DNA from: Methanobrevibacter sp.
GTDB taxonomy: Archaea; Methanobacteriota; Methanobacteria; Methanobacteriales; Methanobacteriaceae
Direction: 5' to 3'
NCBI RefSeq assembly: GCF_030539875.1
Contig: NZ_JAUNXI010000003.1
Location: 1-64,000, forward strand
DNA length: 64,000 nucleotides
Shown piece after piece: positions 27,601-35,754 of the stretch (position 1 is the stretch's first letter; each line of letters begins with the position of its first letter). The translations under genes were made by a program, and so were the position numbers. Under the pieces are notes generated by a model that searched no databases, was not told the DNA's origin, and saw nothing but the letters and a program-made list of their open reading frames with translations.

Positions 27601-28898
27601 TGAGTGAAGCTGTCAAGCAGATTAATGCAGGCAAAGCTTCATCACAAATTAAACCAGTTTCATCAGGCAATCCTGCTGATCCTTCCGGTTCATTTAAAGG
27701 TACTTTAACAACTGCACAATATGTTGATGTGGCAAAAAGAGTAAGTTCTTATATTGTAAGTAACGGTCGTGCTCCAAACTATGCGAGTTTAGGTAATAGT
27801 GAAATTAAGTACGAGTCTTTAATAGAATTGTTTGCTAAAGTTTTAGCAGATTATTATGATAATCAAAAATTGCCAAGCAGTGAATCTGTGGGTGTTAGTA
27901 CAAATACGAATACAAATCCGCAGCCTATAACTAAAACAATATCTGTTAAGAATATTGTTCTTGGCGCTTCTAATTTGAAATCATACTATGAAAAAAATAA
28001 GGTATTGCCGTCCACTGTTACTGTGGCGGGAATTAAATTTTCATTACATGATTTCATGTATTTGATGAGTCAGGCCATTTATCAATTAGGTAACTCCAAT
28101 ACTAAGGACATTACTATAGTTGAAGGCATATCTGCTCCAAGCAATCCTTCCGGAGATACTATCAAATCAAAGGATTTGGATAAAGCCAACTTTATTAAAG
28201 TAGCTCAAAATACTGCAAGCTATATGAAAACTAATAAAAAAGCTCCTAATTACTCTGGTTCTGCAGTAGGTAATATTATTTACTCTGAACTAGTTGATGC
28301 ATTTTCACGTATCTTGGCTTTCTATAGTACTAATAATCGTTTACCTAATACTGTAACCATTAGTCATTCCGCTTCCGGATCTAGTTCTGAATCTGGAGTT
28401 GGGGCTACTGGTACCGGGTTAAATGAGAAAAATACTATCAAAGACTTAACAGCATATCTTAAAGCTTCTACTAACTGTCAGGTGAATAATGCTAAAATCA
28501 AAGCTCTGGTTGATTCATTAACTAAAGGTTTAACTTCTGATGAAGCCAAGGCTAAAAAGATATTTGAATATGTAAGGGATACTTTATCTTATAGTTTCTA
28601 TTACAACACCAAATATGGTGCAGTAGGCACTTTAAATGCCAAAGCAGGAAACTGTGTAGATCACTCACACTTATTAGTTGCCATGTACAGAAATGCAGGA
28701 CTCGCAGCCAGATATGTCCACGGAACATGTAAATTTACCAGTGGAAGCACATACGGTCACGTATGGGTTCAAGTGTTAGTTGGTGACACATGGCGTGTTG
28801 TTGACGCAACAAGCTCAAGAAATTCATTTGGAAAAGTAGCAAATTGGAATACAAACTCCTTTACCTTAAAAGGAATATATTCTAGTCTTTCATTCTAA
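24699..28898 (+). CDS. Secreted wall hydrolase: Ig-like, GH-like, PMBR, transglutaminase-like
   Basis: A 1399-residue exported protein. Order: signal peptide (1-26), acidic Ser/Asn linker (to 117), six Ig-like repeats of about 85 residues (118-655), a TIM-barrel domain like putative glycoside hydrolases with GVHLDYLRYPG around 758-768, four pseudomurein-binding repeats of two alternating kinds (about 926-1235), and a transglutaminase-like cysteine protease domain with Cys1319 (GNCVDHSH), His1354 (TYGHVWVQ) and Asp1369 (VVDATSS). The last domain resembles pseudomurein endoisopeptidases of methanogen viruses. So the protein can bind pseudomurein and may cut both its glycan and its peptide cross-links, as a wall-remodelling autolysin or a weapon against other methanogens. 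TTG start, 8 nt after GGAGGT. Confidence 0.85.
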   Translation: MNKQMLLALLVAMAAVLSAGAVSAGDVNVTDSYSANLLDNSSDISTQIDDDADSSVSSASEGTNVDNDLSVGEGVLESGESNNLSTNAENNSLSDGADEDDSSNLENNSSQTIDASNTVTSKDLTKYYKGSNQYYATFLDKYGNPLVNSEVNITVNGVTYTRMTDEFGVAFLEINLYPGLYNITSENPITGFKLINVIKVLSTVSSKDLTKYYKGSNQYQATFLDGNGNPLANTNVKISVNGVTYTKKTNSKGVASLTINLNPGTYTITSQDPVSGYKLKNTIKVLSTITASDISKVYTDGRLFYATFLNSEGKPLTNKNVKFKINGKTYTKKTNGKGVASLSMTSLKTGTYKIISYNVDGLTKTNTVKVISKTSSKLISSSYTFFESDKKVIKVTLHNGLGYAPGSGKVIKFTINGKTYSAKSNSAGVASLTLPYLKEGTYTVKYSFAGNIFYTASSASNKVYIFSSKTPKFTVKSGTTFGKGADLPFKVALTSGNTPLAKKTVIFTVNGVSYTKTTDEKGIVSLPIGLNPGKYTITYKFNGDSIFNAKTGSSTITTKERVPVNLVWKSGNSFSQGAQTYKILLQDNSGKALGGKVIKLTVNSKTYQATTASNGYATFNVNLAAGNYSVSLNYLATGDNDYAPSSGKVNISVDKKPNDAYGYWVYGQDMKSVSLNNLASQGTTDLFLNFKAIETHGQSVVESWIDNAKKLGMRVHIWMQVFMEGGTWTNPVKDGKPNTAFFEKKITEAQKYAKIKGIAGVHLDYLRYPGNANETVGGTEAINTFVKDIVGAIHNIDSNIIVSCALMPETTSSAYYYGQDYSVISKYMDVVVPMIYKGNYGKTSAWITTTAKWYIDNSKGAQVWAGIQGYVSDSNPTKLSASAIKTDAQAAFNSKAPGIIIFRWGTTNFVDFNSLSQTSSSVSGYVSIEEIIATAINLKNTIDSKKEIPKTVTVAGVSYSISQFLYLMSEAVKQINAGKASSQIKPVSSGNPADPSGSFKGTLTTAQYVDVAKRVSSYIVSNGRAPNYASLGNSEIKYESLIELFAKVLADYYDNQKLPSSESVGVSTNTNTNPQPITKTISVKNIVLGASNLKSYYEKNKVLPSTVTVAGIKFSLHDFMYLMSQAIYQLGNSNTKDITIVEGISAPSNPSGDTIKSKDLDKANFIKVAQNTASYMKTNKKAPNYSGSAVGNIIYSELVDAFSRILAFYSTNNRLPNTVTISHSASGSSSESGVGATGTGLNEKNTIKDLTAYLKASTNCQVNNAKIKALVDSLTKGLTSDEAKAKKIFEYVRDTLSYSFYYNTKYGAVGTLNAKAGNCVDHSHLLVAMYRNAGLAARYVHGTCKFTSGSTYGHVWVQVLVGDTWRVVDATSSRNSFGKVANWNTNSFTLKGIYSSLSF

Positions 28899-29078
28899 TT
28901 TCCTACTTCTTTTTTTATTTTTTTCAATCTTGTATAAATCCTCAAATTAATACACCCAGATTTACTATTTTTTGCTGTTTTTAATAATTTTTTAAAATCT
29001 TTTTTTATGAATTAATCATTACATTTAAAAAATAAAAAAATCATATTATATAATGATTAAAAAATCAGGGGACAAAAA

Positions 29079-30356
29079 TTGTTAGATATAAAATTATTCA
29101 GAGAAAATCCTCAATTAATTATTGACTCTGAAAAGAAGAGATTTAGAGACACAGTAAATGTCGAAAAAGTAATTGAATATGATAATTTATGGAGAGACGG
29201 TGAGAAAAAACTTAACTTGCTCAGGTCTGAAAAGAATAAATTGTCTAAATCATTTAAAAAAGCAAAAGAAGAAGGTAATTTTGAAGAGGTTATCGCCAAA
29301 TCCAAACAGGTGGCTAATGATATTAAGGAATTAAGTGCTAAAAATGCAGACTTTCTTAAACTTAGAGATGATTACAGATATAAAGTTGGAAACATTATTG
29401 ATGAGGATGTGCCGATTTCAGATACCGAAGACGATAATGTGGTGATTACAACCTACGGTGAAATTCCAGAGTATGATTTTGAACTTTTAAACCATGTAGA
29501 TTTAATTAAAAAAATCGATGGAGCCGACCTTGAAACTGCTGCTGAAATTTCAGGGGCTCGTTTCTACTACTTAAAAAGGGATATTTTGCATCTGAACCTG
29601 GCATTAATCCAATTTGCATTATCAGAACTTGAAGCCGAAGGATATATTCCGATGCAGACACCATTTTTTGTCAAAGGTGAAGTTGCAGCCGAAACCTCTG
29701 AACTTGGTGAATTTGAAGAAACATTATACAAAGTGGAAAATGAAGATTTGTATCTGATTGCAACTGCTGAGCAGACATTAGCGGCGCTTCACAGAAATGA
29801 AATAATTTCACCGGAAGACCTGCCATTGAGATACTGTGCACTTTCAACCTGTTTTAGAAAAGAAGCAGGATCTCACGGAAAGGATACCTTAGGAATATTT
29901 AGGGTTCACCAATTTGAAAAAATTGAACAGTTCATTTATTCAACACCTGATGATTCAAGAAATCAGCATAATCATTTAATGGAAGTAACTGAGAGGATTT
30001 ATCAGAAATTAGGTCTTCCATATCAGATAATAGCTATTGTTTCATCTGCTTTAAATGATAATGCAGCTATCAAATATGATTTGGAAGCATGGTTTCCGGG
30101 TTCCGGAGCATTTAGAGAATTAGTTTCCTGCACTAACTGTAAAGATTATCAGGCACGTAAAACTAAAACACGTTATGGAAAAGCCGGTTCCGGAGATGCT
30201 CAGGTATTGCACACTTTAAACAGTACTGCTATTGCTACTGAGAGAACCATGTGCTGTATTTTAGAAAATTACCAACAGGCCGACGGCAGTGTCAAGATTC
30301 CTGAAGTGTTAGTCCCTTACATGAACGGAAAAACTATTATTGAAGTTAAAAAATAA
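29079..30356 (+). CDS. serS: Seryl-tRNA synthetase, common (bacterial) type
   Basis: A 425-residue class II synthetase. It has the N-terminal coiled-coil arm for tRNA(Ser) (about 30-105), motif 2 in ALSTCFRKEAGSHGKDTLG, motif 3 in NSTAIATERTMCCILENYQ and no zinc-binding N-terminus. So it is the common type and not the rare SerRS of several methanogens. The start is TTG at 29079, preceded 6 nt by GGGGA. An inverted repeat TTAATCATT (29012-29020) / AATGATTAA (29052-29060) lies upstream. Confidence 0.95.
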   Translation: MLDIKLFRENPQLIIDSEKKRFRDTVNVEKVIEYDNLWRDGEKKLNLLRSEKNKLSKSFKKAKEEGNFEEVIAKSKQVANDIKELSAKNADFLKLRDDYRYKVGNIIDEDVPISDTEDDNVVITTYGEIPEYDFELLNHVDLIKKIDGADLETAAEISGARFYYLKRDILHLNLALIQFALSELEAEGYIPMQTPFFVKGEVAAETSELGEFEETLYKVENEDLYLIATAEQTLAALHRNEIISPEDLPLRYCALSTCFRKEAGSHGKDTLGIFRVHQFEKIEQFIYSTPDDSRNQHNHLMEVTERIYQKLGLPYQIIAIVSSALNDNAAIKYDLEAWFPGSGAFRELVSCTNCKDYQARKTKTRYGKAGSGDAQVLHTLNSTAIATERTMCCILENYQQADGSVKIPEVLVPYMNGKTIIEVKK

Positions 30357-30370
30357 TATTTTATTTAAAA

Positions 30371-30386
30371 GTGTGTATTTTCACAC
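30371..30386 (+). terminator. Terminator after serS
   Basis: A short stem GTGTG (30371-30375) / CACAC (30382-30386) followed by T-rich sequence to about 30400. Confidence 0.55.
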
Positions 30387-30425
30387 ATTTTACTATTTTT
30401 TTAATTAAGTTTTTAATGTGATTAA

Positions 30426-31058
30426 ATGAAAACAATTGTAATTAATGCAAGTCCGAGGAAAAAATGGAATACGGCTGAAATAATGCAGTCTGCTCAAAAG
30501 GGAGCTGAATCTGTTGGTGCTGAAACCGAATATTTTAATTTATATGATTTGGTTTTTACAGGTTGCAGGAGCTGTCTTGCTTGTAAATTAAAAGAAAAAA
30601 CTAAAGGCATATGTTACTGGAGAGATGATTTATCACCTTTAATTGAAAAAATATTGGATGCTGATGCTTTACTTATTGGGTCTCCGATTTATTTTGGCCA
30701 ACCTACAAGTGAATTCAGAGCTTTGGTTGAAAGATTGATATTCTGCATTCTTTCTTATGATGATGGATCAAGCTATTATACCGGTAAAGTTGATGTTGGA
30801 ATATTTTATACTATGAATGCTCCTTTGGATTATTATGAAAATTCTATGAAAGAAAGTTTGGCAAGCACCGAATTTTTATTCTCATTTTTAAACGGTAAAA
30901 TTGTTTCATATCCTGTTTGCGATACAATTCAGGTAAGTGATTATTCTAAATTTAATATGGCTGGTTTTTCACAAGAGGCTAAAGAAAAACAATGGATTTT
31001 ACAATTTCCAAAGGATTTGGAAAAAGCTTTTGAGATTGGTGCTGAATTAAGCAAATAA
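30426..31058 (+). CDS. Flavodoxin-fold NAD(P)H-dependent oxidoreductase
   Basis: A 210-residue FMN-reductase-family protein. It starts MKTIVINASPRKKWNTAEIM, the usual phosphate-binding loop for FMN, and has the CRSCLACK motif (cysteines near 48-54) that holds an Fe-S cluster in iron-sulfur flavoproteins, and the flavin segment LIGSPIYFGQPTSEFRAL. The CxxCxxC pattern plus a later Cys (GICYW) makes it like archaeal Isf. Electron donor and acceptor are unknown. GTGAT precedes the start. Confidence 0.85.
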   Translation: MKTIVINASPRKKWNTAEIMQSAQKGAESVGAETEYFNLYDLVFTGCRSCLACKLKEKTKGICYWRDDLSPLIEKILDADALLIGSPIYFGQPTSEFRALVERLIFCILSYDDGSSYYTGKVDVGIFYTMNAPLDYYENSMKESLASTEFLFSFLNGKIVSYPVCDTIQVSDYSKFNMAGFSQEAKEKQWILQFPKDLEKAFEIGAELSK

Positions 31059-31116
31059 TCTGGCCATTATTTTTTTTAAAATTTTTCCACGTATACATTT
31101 TTTTAAAATGAATACA

Positions 31117-31175
31117 TTTATATACTTCCTTATCGCAATATATTATTGTATACAAAATTTAATTTTGTAATACAA
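31117..31175 (+). promoter_or_regulatory. Promoter with long inverted repeat at the start site
   Basis: TATA TTTATATA at 31117-31124. An inverted repeat follows: TTGTATACAAAAT (31146-31158) against ATTTTGTAATACAA (31162-31175), 13 bp per arm with one extra base in the right arm. It begins 29 nt after the first TATA base and ends just before GGTGAT (31179-31184). It could be an operator or a 5'-terminal hairpin. Confidence 0.5.
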
Positions 31176-31187
31176 ATAGGTGATACA

Positions 31188-31946
31188 ATGACAAACCAAA
31201 AAAGAACTAGAAAATTCGAATTCGGAAATGAAAGATTTGGAGGTTCATATACTCCAGGTGAATTTGAATTTAATTTTCCCGAAGATATGACACGTGAAGA
31301 GTTCGAAAAAATGTTTACCTCAAAAATGCAGGCTCTTCACAAAAGAAGTAATGATTTTGCAGAAGAAATATTCGATTACAAATCAAGAAAGGAAAACTTG
31401 AAACCTTTAAGTATACGTGTAAAACAGCATACAAAAGATTTCTTTAAGGACCAGTCAATTTTGTCTCCAAGAGATGTGCTTGAAATGTATGAAGAATTCA
31501 ATAACGGAAGTGAAGCATTTATCAATTCATTAATTGAAGAAGAAAAAGAACTTAAAAATGAATTAAATCACATTCAGGAAAAATTACACAATGCAAAGCT
31601 ATTTAAAGAAAAATTATGCGAAATGGAACCTCAAAATGAAGTATTGACTGATGAAGACAACATGATTAATCTTCAGAATTCATATGAAAATAGTGAAATT
31701 AAATCAATTGGAAATGAAACACCGTCTAAAAAAGCTCAAAATGATATTATAAATGAAATTCAAACATATAATACGCTGAAAGTCAGTTTCATTAATAACC
31801 AGTATTTGGTGATTACTGTTTATAATGATGTTCAGCCGGTTGTATATTATTTCAAAAATGAATATCAAAATGAGGATATCTGCGATATAATTAATCAAAT
31901 TGAAGAGTTCTGCAAAAATAATAGTATTGATTTTAAAAAAAATTAA
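31188..31946 (+). CDS. Unknown protein with possible ribbon-helix-helix and coiled-coil
   Basis: A 252-residue protein not matched to any family. Residues 73-105 read like a ribbon-helix-helix unit: strand PLSIRV, helix KQHTKDFFKDQSI, then helix SPRDVLEMYEEF. A coiled-coil follows (about 110-145, LIEEEKELKNELNHIQEKL), then an Asn-rich linker and a small beta domain (NQYLVITVYNDVQPVVYYF). The ATG at 31188 is chosen for GGTGAT 3-4 nt upstream; an in-frame codon 14 triplets earlier lies inside the upstream inverted repeat. A DNA-binding role is inference from the strand-helix-helix pattern. Confidence 0.6.
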   Translation: MTNQKRTRKFEFGNERFGGSYTPGEFEFNFPEDMTREEFEKMFTSKMQALHKRSNDFAEEIFDYKSRKENLKPLSIRVKQHTKDFFKDQSILSPRDVLEMYEEFNNGSEAFINSLIEEEKELKNELNHIQEKLHNAKLFKEKLCEMEPQNEVLTDEDNMINLQNSYENSEIKSIGNETPSKKAQNDIINEIQTYNTLKVSFINNQYLVITVYNDVQPVVYYFKNEYQNEDICDIINQIEEFCKNNSIDFKKN

Positions 31947-31954
31947 ATAGTTAA

Positions 31955-31981
31955 AAGTGTGAGAATTTACTTTTCACACTT
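31955..31981. terminator. Shared terminator between convergent genes
   Basis: An 8-bp stem AAGTGTGA / TCACACTT (31955-31962, 31974-31981) extended inward by A-T and G-T pairs, with T-rich sequence to the right and A-rich to the left. It can end transcription from both directions. Confidence 0.65.
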
Positions 31982-32016
31982 AAAAAATTTTTATCTGTTT
32001 TTATATTAACCGAGTT

Positions 32017-32502
32017 TCAATCATCCAATAAAAAGTTTAAGCCTTCAATAATTAAAACAATACCAATAATTATTGATATGTATATCGGCTGGTTAAGTGC
32101 AAATACTGCAAGTGCAATAACTACAATACCCATTAGTAAAACGAGTACTGATGTGAATGAGGATATACGATTCATTTTAGACAATAATCCAGTTATTCCA
32201 AATGCAATCATTATAAATCCAACAATATAGAACTGGAATGCAACTATAAATGAAATGGCATTGATAAAGAATATAAATGCAATTCCAAGAATAACTGATA
32301 TGATTCCGATTATCATTACGGCAGTAGAGAATCTGTTTCTATAATTTCTCATATTATATCCCATGAGTATTGCTGAAATACCAAAGAACAATAAACTTAA
32401 TCCAACAATTATTGAAATTAGTCCTGATGAAAACATAGGGAATAAAATGAATATTAAACCAAGAATAAAGCAGAATATTCCTGAGGGGTTTTCAATTTCC
32501 AT
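32017..32502 (-). CDS. DUF308/HdeD-like membrane protein
   Basis: A 161-residue membrane protein with six helices. Two-helix units of similar type recur (GLISIIVGLSLLFFGISAI, GIISVILGIAFIFFINAI, IGIVLIIEGLNFLLDD), as in the DUF308/HdeD family. A GGAGGT ribosome binding site precedes the start. HdeD helps acid resistance in E. coli, but for archaeal members no function is known. It diverges from the nitroreductase gene. Confidence 0.8.
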   Translation of the reverse strand: MEIENPSGIFCFILGLIFILFPMFSSGLISIIVGLSLLFFGISAILMGYNMRNYRNRFSTAVMIIGIISVILGIAFIFFINAISFIVAFQFYIVGFIMIAFGITGLLSKMNRISSFTSVLVLLMGIVVIALAVFALNQPIYISIIIGIVLIIEGLNFLLDD

Positions 32503-32561
32503 TTAATTTTACCTCCATTATAAAAATAATTATTTATATGATAGTCATGTTATTTATAAAT

Positions 32562-33080
32562 ATGTTTGACTTTGATGAAGTAATTAACACAAGAAGAAGT
32601 ATCCGCGAATATCAGGACAGGGACGTTGGCGATGATTTGATATTAAAAATATTAAAAGCGGGAATGCAAGCACCCGGATCAAGACTTGGTTGTGAACCTT
32701 GGGAATTTATTGTAATTAAAAACAAAGAAACTTTATCCTGCCTTGGTGAGATTAAACCTCGCGTGAAAAATGCACCTGTGGCAATTGTACTTGTTGCCAA
32801 TATTAAAAGAGCATTTTATAAAACTGTTTGGCAACAGGATATGAGTGCTGCTGCTGAAAATATGTTGCTTGAAGCGGTCAATCTTGGCTTGGGCGGACTT
32901 TGGAATGGTGTTGCACCTGATGAGGAAAAAATGGTTAATGTTGCTGAAATTATTGGAATTGATGATATTGCTGATTTAAAACCGTTTTGTATAATTACAG
33001 TGGGTTATCCTGCTAAAGGCTGGCAGAATAAATTTATGGACAAATTTGATGAGGGAAGGATTCACTATGAAAAATATTAA
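32562..33080 (+). CDS. Nitroreductase family protein
   Basis: A 172-residue FMN-dependent nitroreductase-fold enzyme, starting MFDFDEVINTRRSIREYQDR, where the RRSIRxY stretch binds the flavin phosphate. GLGGLWNGVAPDEE forms the second flavin contact, and the end IITVGYPAKGWQNK is typical. A TATA-like TATTTATA near 32531 would put the start of transcription at 32562, so a leaderless mRNA is likely; two earlier in-frame ATGs (32538, 32547) are possible starts. It overlaps the next gene by 14 bp, so it is probably coupled to it. Confidence 0.85.
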   Translation: MFDFDEVINTRRSIREYQDRDVGDDLILKILKAGMQAPGSRLGCEPWEFIVIKNKETLSCLGEIKPRVKNAPVAIVLVANIKRAFYKTVWQQDMSAAAENMLLEAVNLGLGGLWNGVAPDEEKMVNVAEIIGIDDIADLKPFCIITVGYPAKGWQNKFMDKFDEGRIHYEKY

Positions 33081-34245
33081 ATATGATTTTAAAACCGTAA
33101 TAGACCGACGAAACACCAATTCAATGAAATGGGATTATTTTGGTGATGAACTGCCTATGTGGGTAGCAGATATGGATTTTAAAGTAGCGCCTGCCATACA
33201 GGAAGCAATTTTAAAAAGAATAAATCATCCTGTATACGGTTATACAATTGTTCCAGATGAATTATTTGATTCCTATATTGGATGGTGGGATAGAAGATAT
33301 GGCTTTAAAATGTCTAAGGAGAACATGTTATATTCAATAGGGATAATGCCTTCCATATCATCAATAATAAGATGTTTGACCGATGATGGTGATGAAATAT
33401 TAATCCAGTCTCCGGTTTATCATGTATTTTTCCATGTTATTGAAGAGAATAACCGTAAAGTCGTTGAAAATCAATTAGTATATGAAAATGGAAAATATTC
33501 AATTGATTTTAATGATTTGGAGGATAAATTATCAAAGGTTAAAATGATGATTCTCTGCAATCCCCACAATCCGATTGGTAAACTTTGGTCAAAAGAAGAT
33601 TTGGCAAGAATAGGTGATTTATGCTCAAAGCATGATGTTATTTTAGTATCTGATGAAATTCACTGTGATTTAACAGATAATGGTCTTAAATATAATCCTT
33701 TTGAATTATCTTCAAATAATAAAAATACAATAACCTGCCTGTCCCCTTCAAAATCATTTAATATAGCCGGCTTTAAAAGTTCTATAGTTCACACTAAAAA
33801 TAAAGAATTTTTAGAAAGTATTGAAACTCAGATGCATATTGATAATTCGGATTCATGTAATGTATTTGCTTCAATAGCGGTTATTGCAGCTTATAATGAA
33901 TCGGAAGAATGGCTGGATGGGCTTAAGTATGTGCTGTTTGAAAACAGATCCTTTGTTAAAAAATATTTGGAAGAGGAATTGCCGATGATTAAATTGGTTG
34001 AAAGTGATGCAACTTATTTATTATGGCTTGACTGTTCAGGTTTAAAAATGCCTTCAAGAGAGTTATCTGACTTTTTAAGAAAAAAACAGGGGTTATTCCT
34101 ATCTCCCGGTGTTGAATTTGGTCAAAATGGTGATGATTTCTTAAGGATGAATATAGCATGCCCTGAAAAATTGTTAAAAGATGGGCTTAAAAGGTTAAAA
34201 GACGGAATAAACGATTTAAACACTGTCAATAAAGTTCTGCATTAA
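33067..34245 (+). CDS. MalY/PatB-type PLP enzyme (cystathionine beta-lyase like)
   Basis: A 392-residue class I PLP enzyme of the MalY/PatB group, which cleaves C-S bonds in cystathionine or cysteine conjugates. It has the group's N-terminal NTNSMKWDYFGDELPMWVADMDF, the NPHNPIGKLW substrate site, the SDEIHCDL motif and the PLP lysine in SPSKSFNIAGFKS. The ATG at 33067 follows GGGAAGG; the gene starts inside the nitroreductase end. A role as an aminotransferase cannot be excluded from sequence. Confidence 0.9.
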   Translation: MKNIKYDFKTVIDRRNTNSMKWDYFGDELPMWVADMDFKVAPAIQEAILKRINHPVYGYTIVPDELFDSYIGWWDRRYGFKMSKENMLYSIGIMPSISSIIRCLTDDGDEILIQSPVYHVFFHVIEENNRKVVENQLVYENGKYSIDFNDLEDKLSKVKMMILCNPHNPIGKLWSKEDLARIGDLCSKHDVILVSDEIHCDLTDNGLKYNPFELSSNNKNTITCLSPSKSFNIAGFKSSIVHTKNKEFLESIETQMHIDNSDSCNVFASIAVIAAYNESEEWLDGLKYVLFENRSFVKKYLEEELPMIKLVESDATYLLWLDCSGLKMPSRELSDFLRKKQGLFLSPGVEFGQNGDDFLRMNIACPEKLLKDGLKRLKDGINDLNTVNKVLH

Positions 34246-35031
34246 CCAGTCAGATATGCTGATGTCTGAGTCATATCTTATGATTTCATCTTTTTTAAAC
34301 CATTTTGCCTTTAGGATTTCATCTCCGTCAACTTTAATGTCGCCAGATTCATATTCGCCACTAAAACCAAGCATTAGAGAGTTTGGAAATGGCCAGGATT
34401 GACTTTTTTCATATTTCAGATTTTTAATTTTAATTCCAACTTCTTCTAAAACTTCTCTGTGCACTGCTTCTTCAATGGATTCCCCAGGTTCAACAAAACC
34501 TGCTATTAAAGCATATTTTATTGTTTCATGATAGCTGTGTTTTGCCATGAGCAGTTCATCACCTTTTCTTATGGCTACAATAATTGCAGGGGCAATACGG
34601 GGATAATGGTTTTGACCGCACTCTGGGCATTTTAACATCATGTCTTTTTCATCTATTTGGGTCTTAGTGCCGCATTTTCCGCAAAATTGATGTGATATAT
34701 ACCAGTCGTTAACAAGAACGGCCTTTCCACTGATTAAATATAAATCTTTATCAAATTCGTAAATATCTTTAAGAGAGTAAAACGAGTCTTCTGTATTAAC
34801 ATTTGCAATAAATGCTTTTTTATTTTCATATTTTCCTATATATAAACAAAAATTGGTATCAAAGCCGTCAAGTGTATTAGGTAATTTATTATTTTCGTCC
34901 AGATATAATTCCCGTTTGCTGTTAAAAATAAAAATGTAATCGTTTTTTGTTGGTGTTATCTTATCATCAAAATCGATTGTGTAGTTTTCATAAAGTGACT
35001 TTTCAATCATATTATCAATTATGTCCTTCAT
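34216..35031 (-). CDS. nudC: NADH pyrophosphatase, NudC type
   Basis: A 271-residue Nudix hydrolase that splits NAD(H) into NMN(H) and AMP. It has the zinc ribbon CGKCG...CPECG, the Nudix box GFVEPGESIEEAVHREVLEE and the NudC signature SQSWPFPNSLMLGF (classical SQPWPFPxS, with one Ser for Pro). The N-terminal domain is unrelated to catalysis. It overlaps the convergent MalY-type gene by 30 bp. Bacterial NudC also removes NAD caps from RNA; whether this one does is open. Confidence 0.93.
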   Translation of the reverse strand: MKDIIDNMIEKSLYENYTIDFDDKITPTKNDYIFIFNSKRELYLDENNKLPNTLDGFDTNFCLYIGKYENKKAFIANVNTEDSFYSLKDIYEFDKDLYLISGKAVLVNDWYISHQFCGKCGTKTQIDEKDMMLKCPECGQNHYPRIAPAIIVAIRKGDELLMAKHSYHETIKYALIAGFVEPGESIEEAVHREVLEEVGIKIKNLKYEKSQSWPFPNSLMLGFSGEYESGDIKVDGDEILKAKWFKKDEIIRYDSDISISDWLMQNFIDSV

Positions 35032-35082
35032 TTATCTTAAAATTTATATGAAATTAACAACAAAAATTACAATGGTGATATA

Positions 35083-35586
35083 ATGGTATCTGAAAATATG
35101 GAAAAAGCATTAAATGCTCAATTAAACGCTGAAATGTACTCAGGATATTTATACTTATCAATGGCAGCTTATTTTGAAGATGAAGACTTATCTGGTTTTG
35201 CTAATTGGATGAGAGTACAGGCAAATGAAGAATTAGATCACGGATTAAAATTCTATGACTACATTATTAGAAGAGGAGCTTCTGTTACATTGACTGAAAT
35301 TGAAGCACCTCAAACTGAATGGGATGGTCCCCTTGCCGCATTTGAACATGTTTTAGAACATGAAAAAAAAGTAACTGGCCTTATTAATGATTTGGTAAAC
35401 ATTGCTATTGAAGAAAAAGATCACGCAACTAACAATTTCCTTCAATGGTTTGTTGAAGAGCAAGTTGAAGAAGAAGAAAATGCAATGGAACTGGTTGCTA
35501 AAGTTAAATTAGCTGATGGCGATAACAGATTAATTTACGAATTAAACAAAGAGTTGGCTACTCGCGTACCTTCTACCCAAGACTAG
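35083..35586 (+). CDS. Ferritin
   Basis: A 167-residue bacterial-type non-heme ferritin, a four-helix iron-storage subunit. The diiron ligands are visible: Glu in [11 protein letters not shown], the [12 protein letters not shown] stretch (E and H), Glu in EKKVTG and the Gln/Glu of the fourth helix ([11 protein letters not shown]). It starts after GGTGAT. Oxygen protection is the likely role in an anaerobe, fitting the two rubrerythrins and the flavoprotein. Confidence 0.93.
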   Translation: MVSENMEKALNAQLNAEMYSGYLYLSMAAYFEDEDLSGFANWMRVQANEELDHGLKFYDYIIRRGASVTLTEIEAPQTEWDGPLAAFEHVLEHEKKVTGLINDLVNIAIEEKDHATNNFLQWFVEEQVEEEENAMELVAKVKLADGDNRLIYELNKELATRVPSTQD

Positions 35587-35611
35587 ATTTTTTCTAGTCT
35601 AACTTTTTTTC
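35581..35611 (+). terminator. Ferritin terminator
   Basis: A 7-bp stem GACTAGA / TCTAGTC with a TTTTT loop (35581-35599) that contains the stop codon, followed by a T-run. Confidence 0.75.
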
Positions 35612-35722
35612 TTTTATAATCATATAAATCTTTATTCTAGACCATTACAAAACCGCCATCAATCAGATGTTTAATTTTACTGATTTTTTTATGCAAAACT
35701 TTATAAAACTTCATATACATAA

Positions 35723-35745
35723 ATATATAAGATAAATTTATATAT
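35723..35745 (+). promoter_or_regulatory. AT-only hairpin before mptG
   Basis: ATATATAA (35723-35730) and TTATATAT (35738-35745) form an 8-bp inverted repeat around GATAAAT, between a TATA box TTTATAAA (35700-35707) and GGTGA. All pairs are A-T, so chance is a real option. Confidence 0.3.
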
Positions 35746-35754
35746 GGTGAAAAA

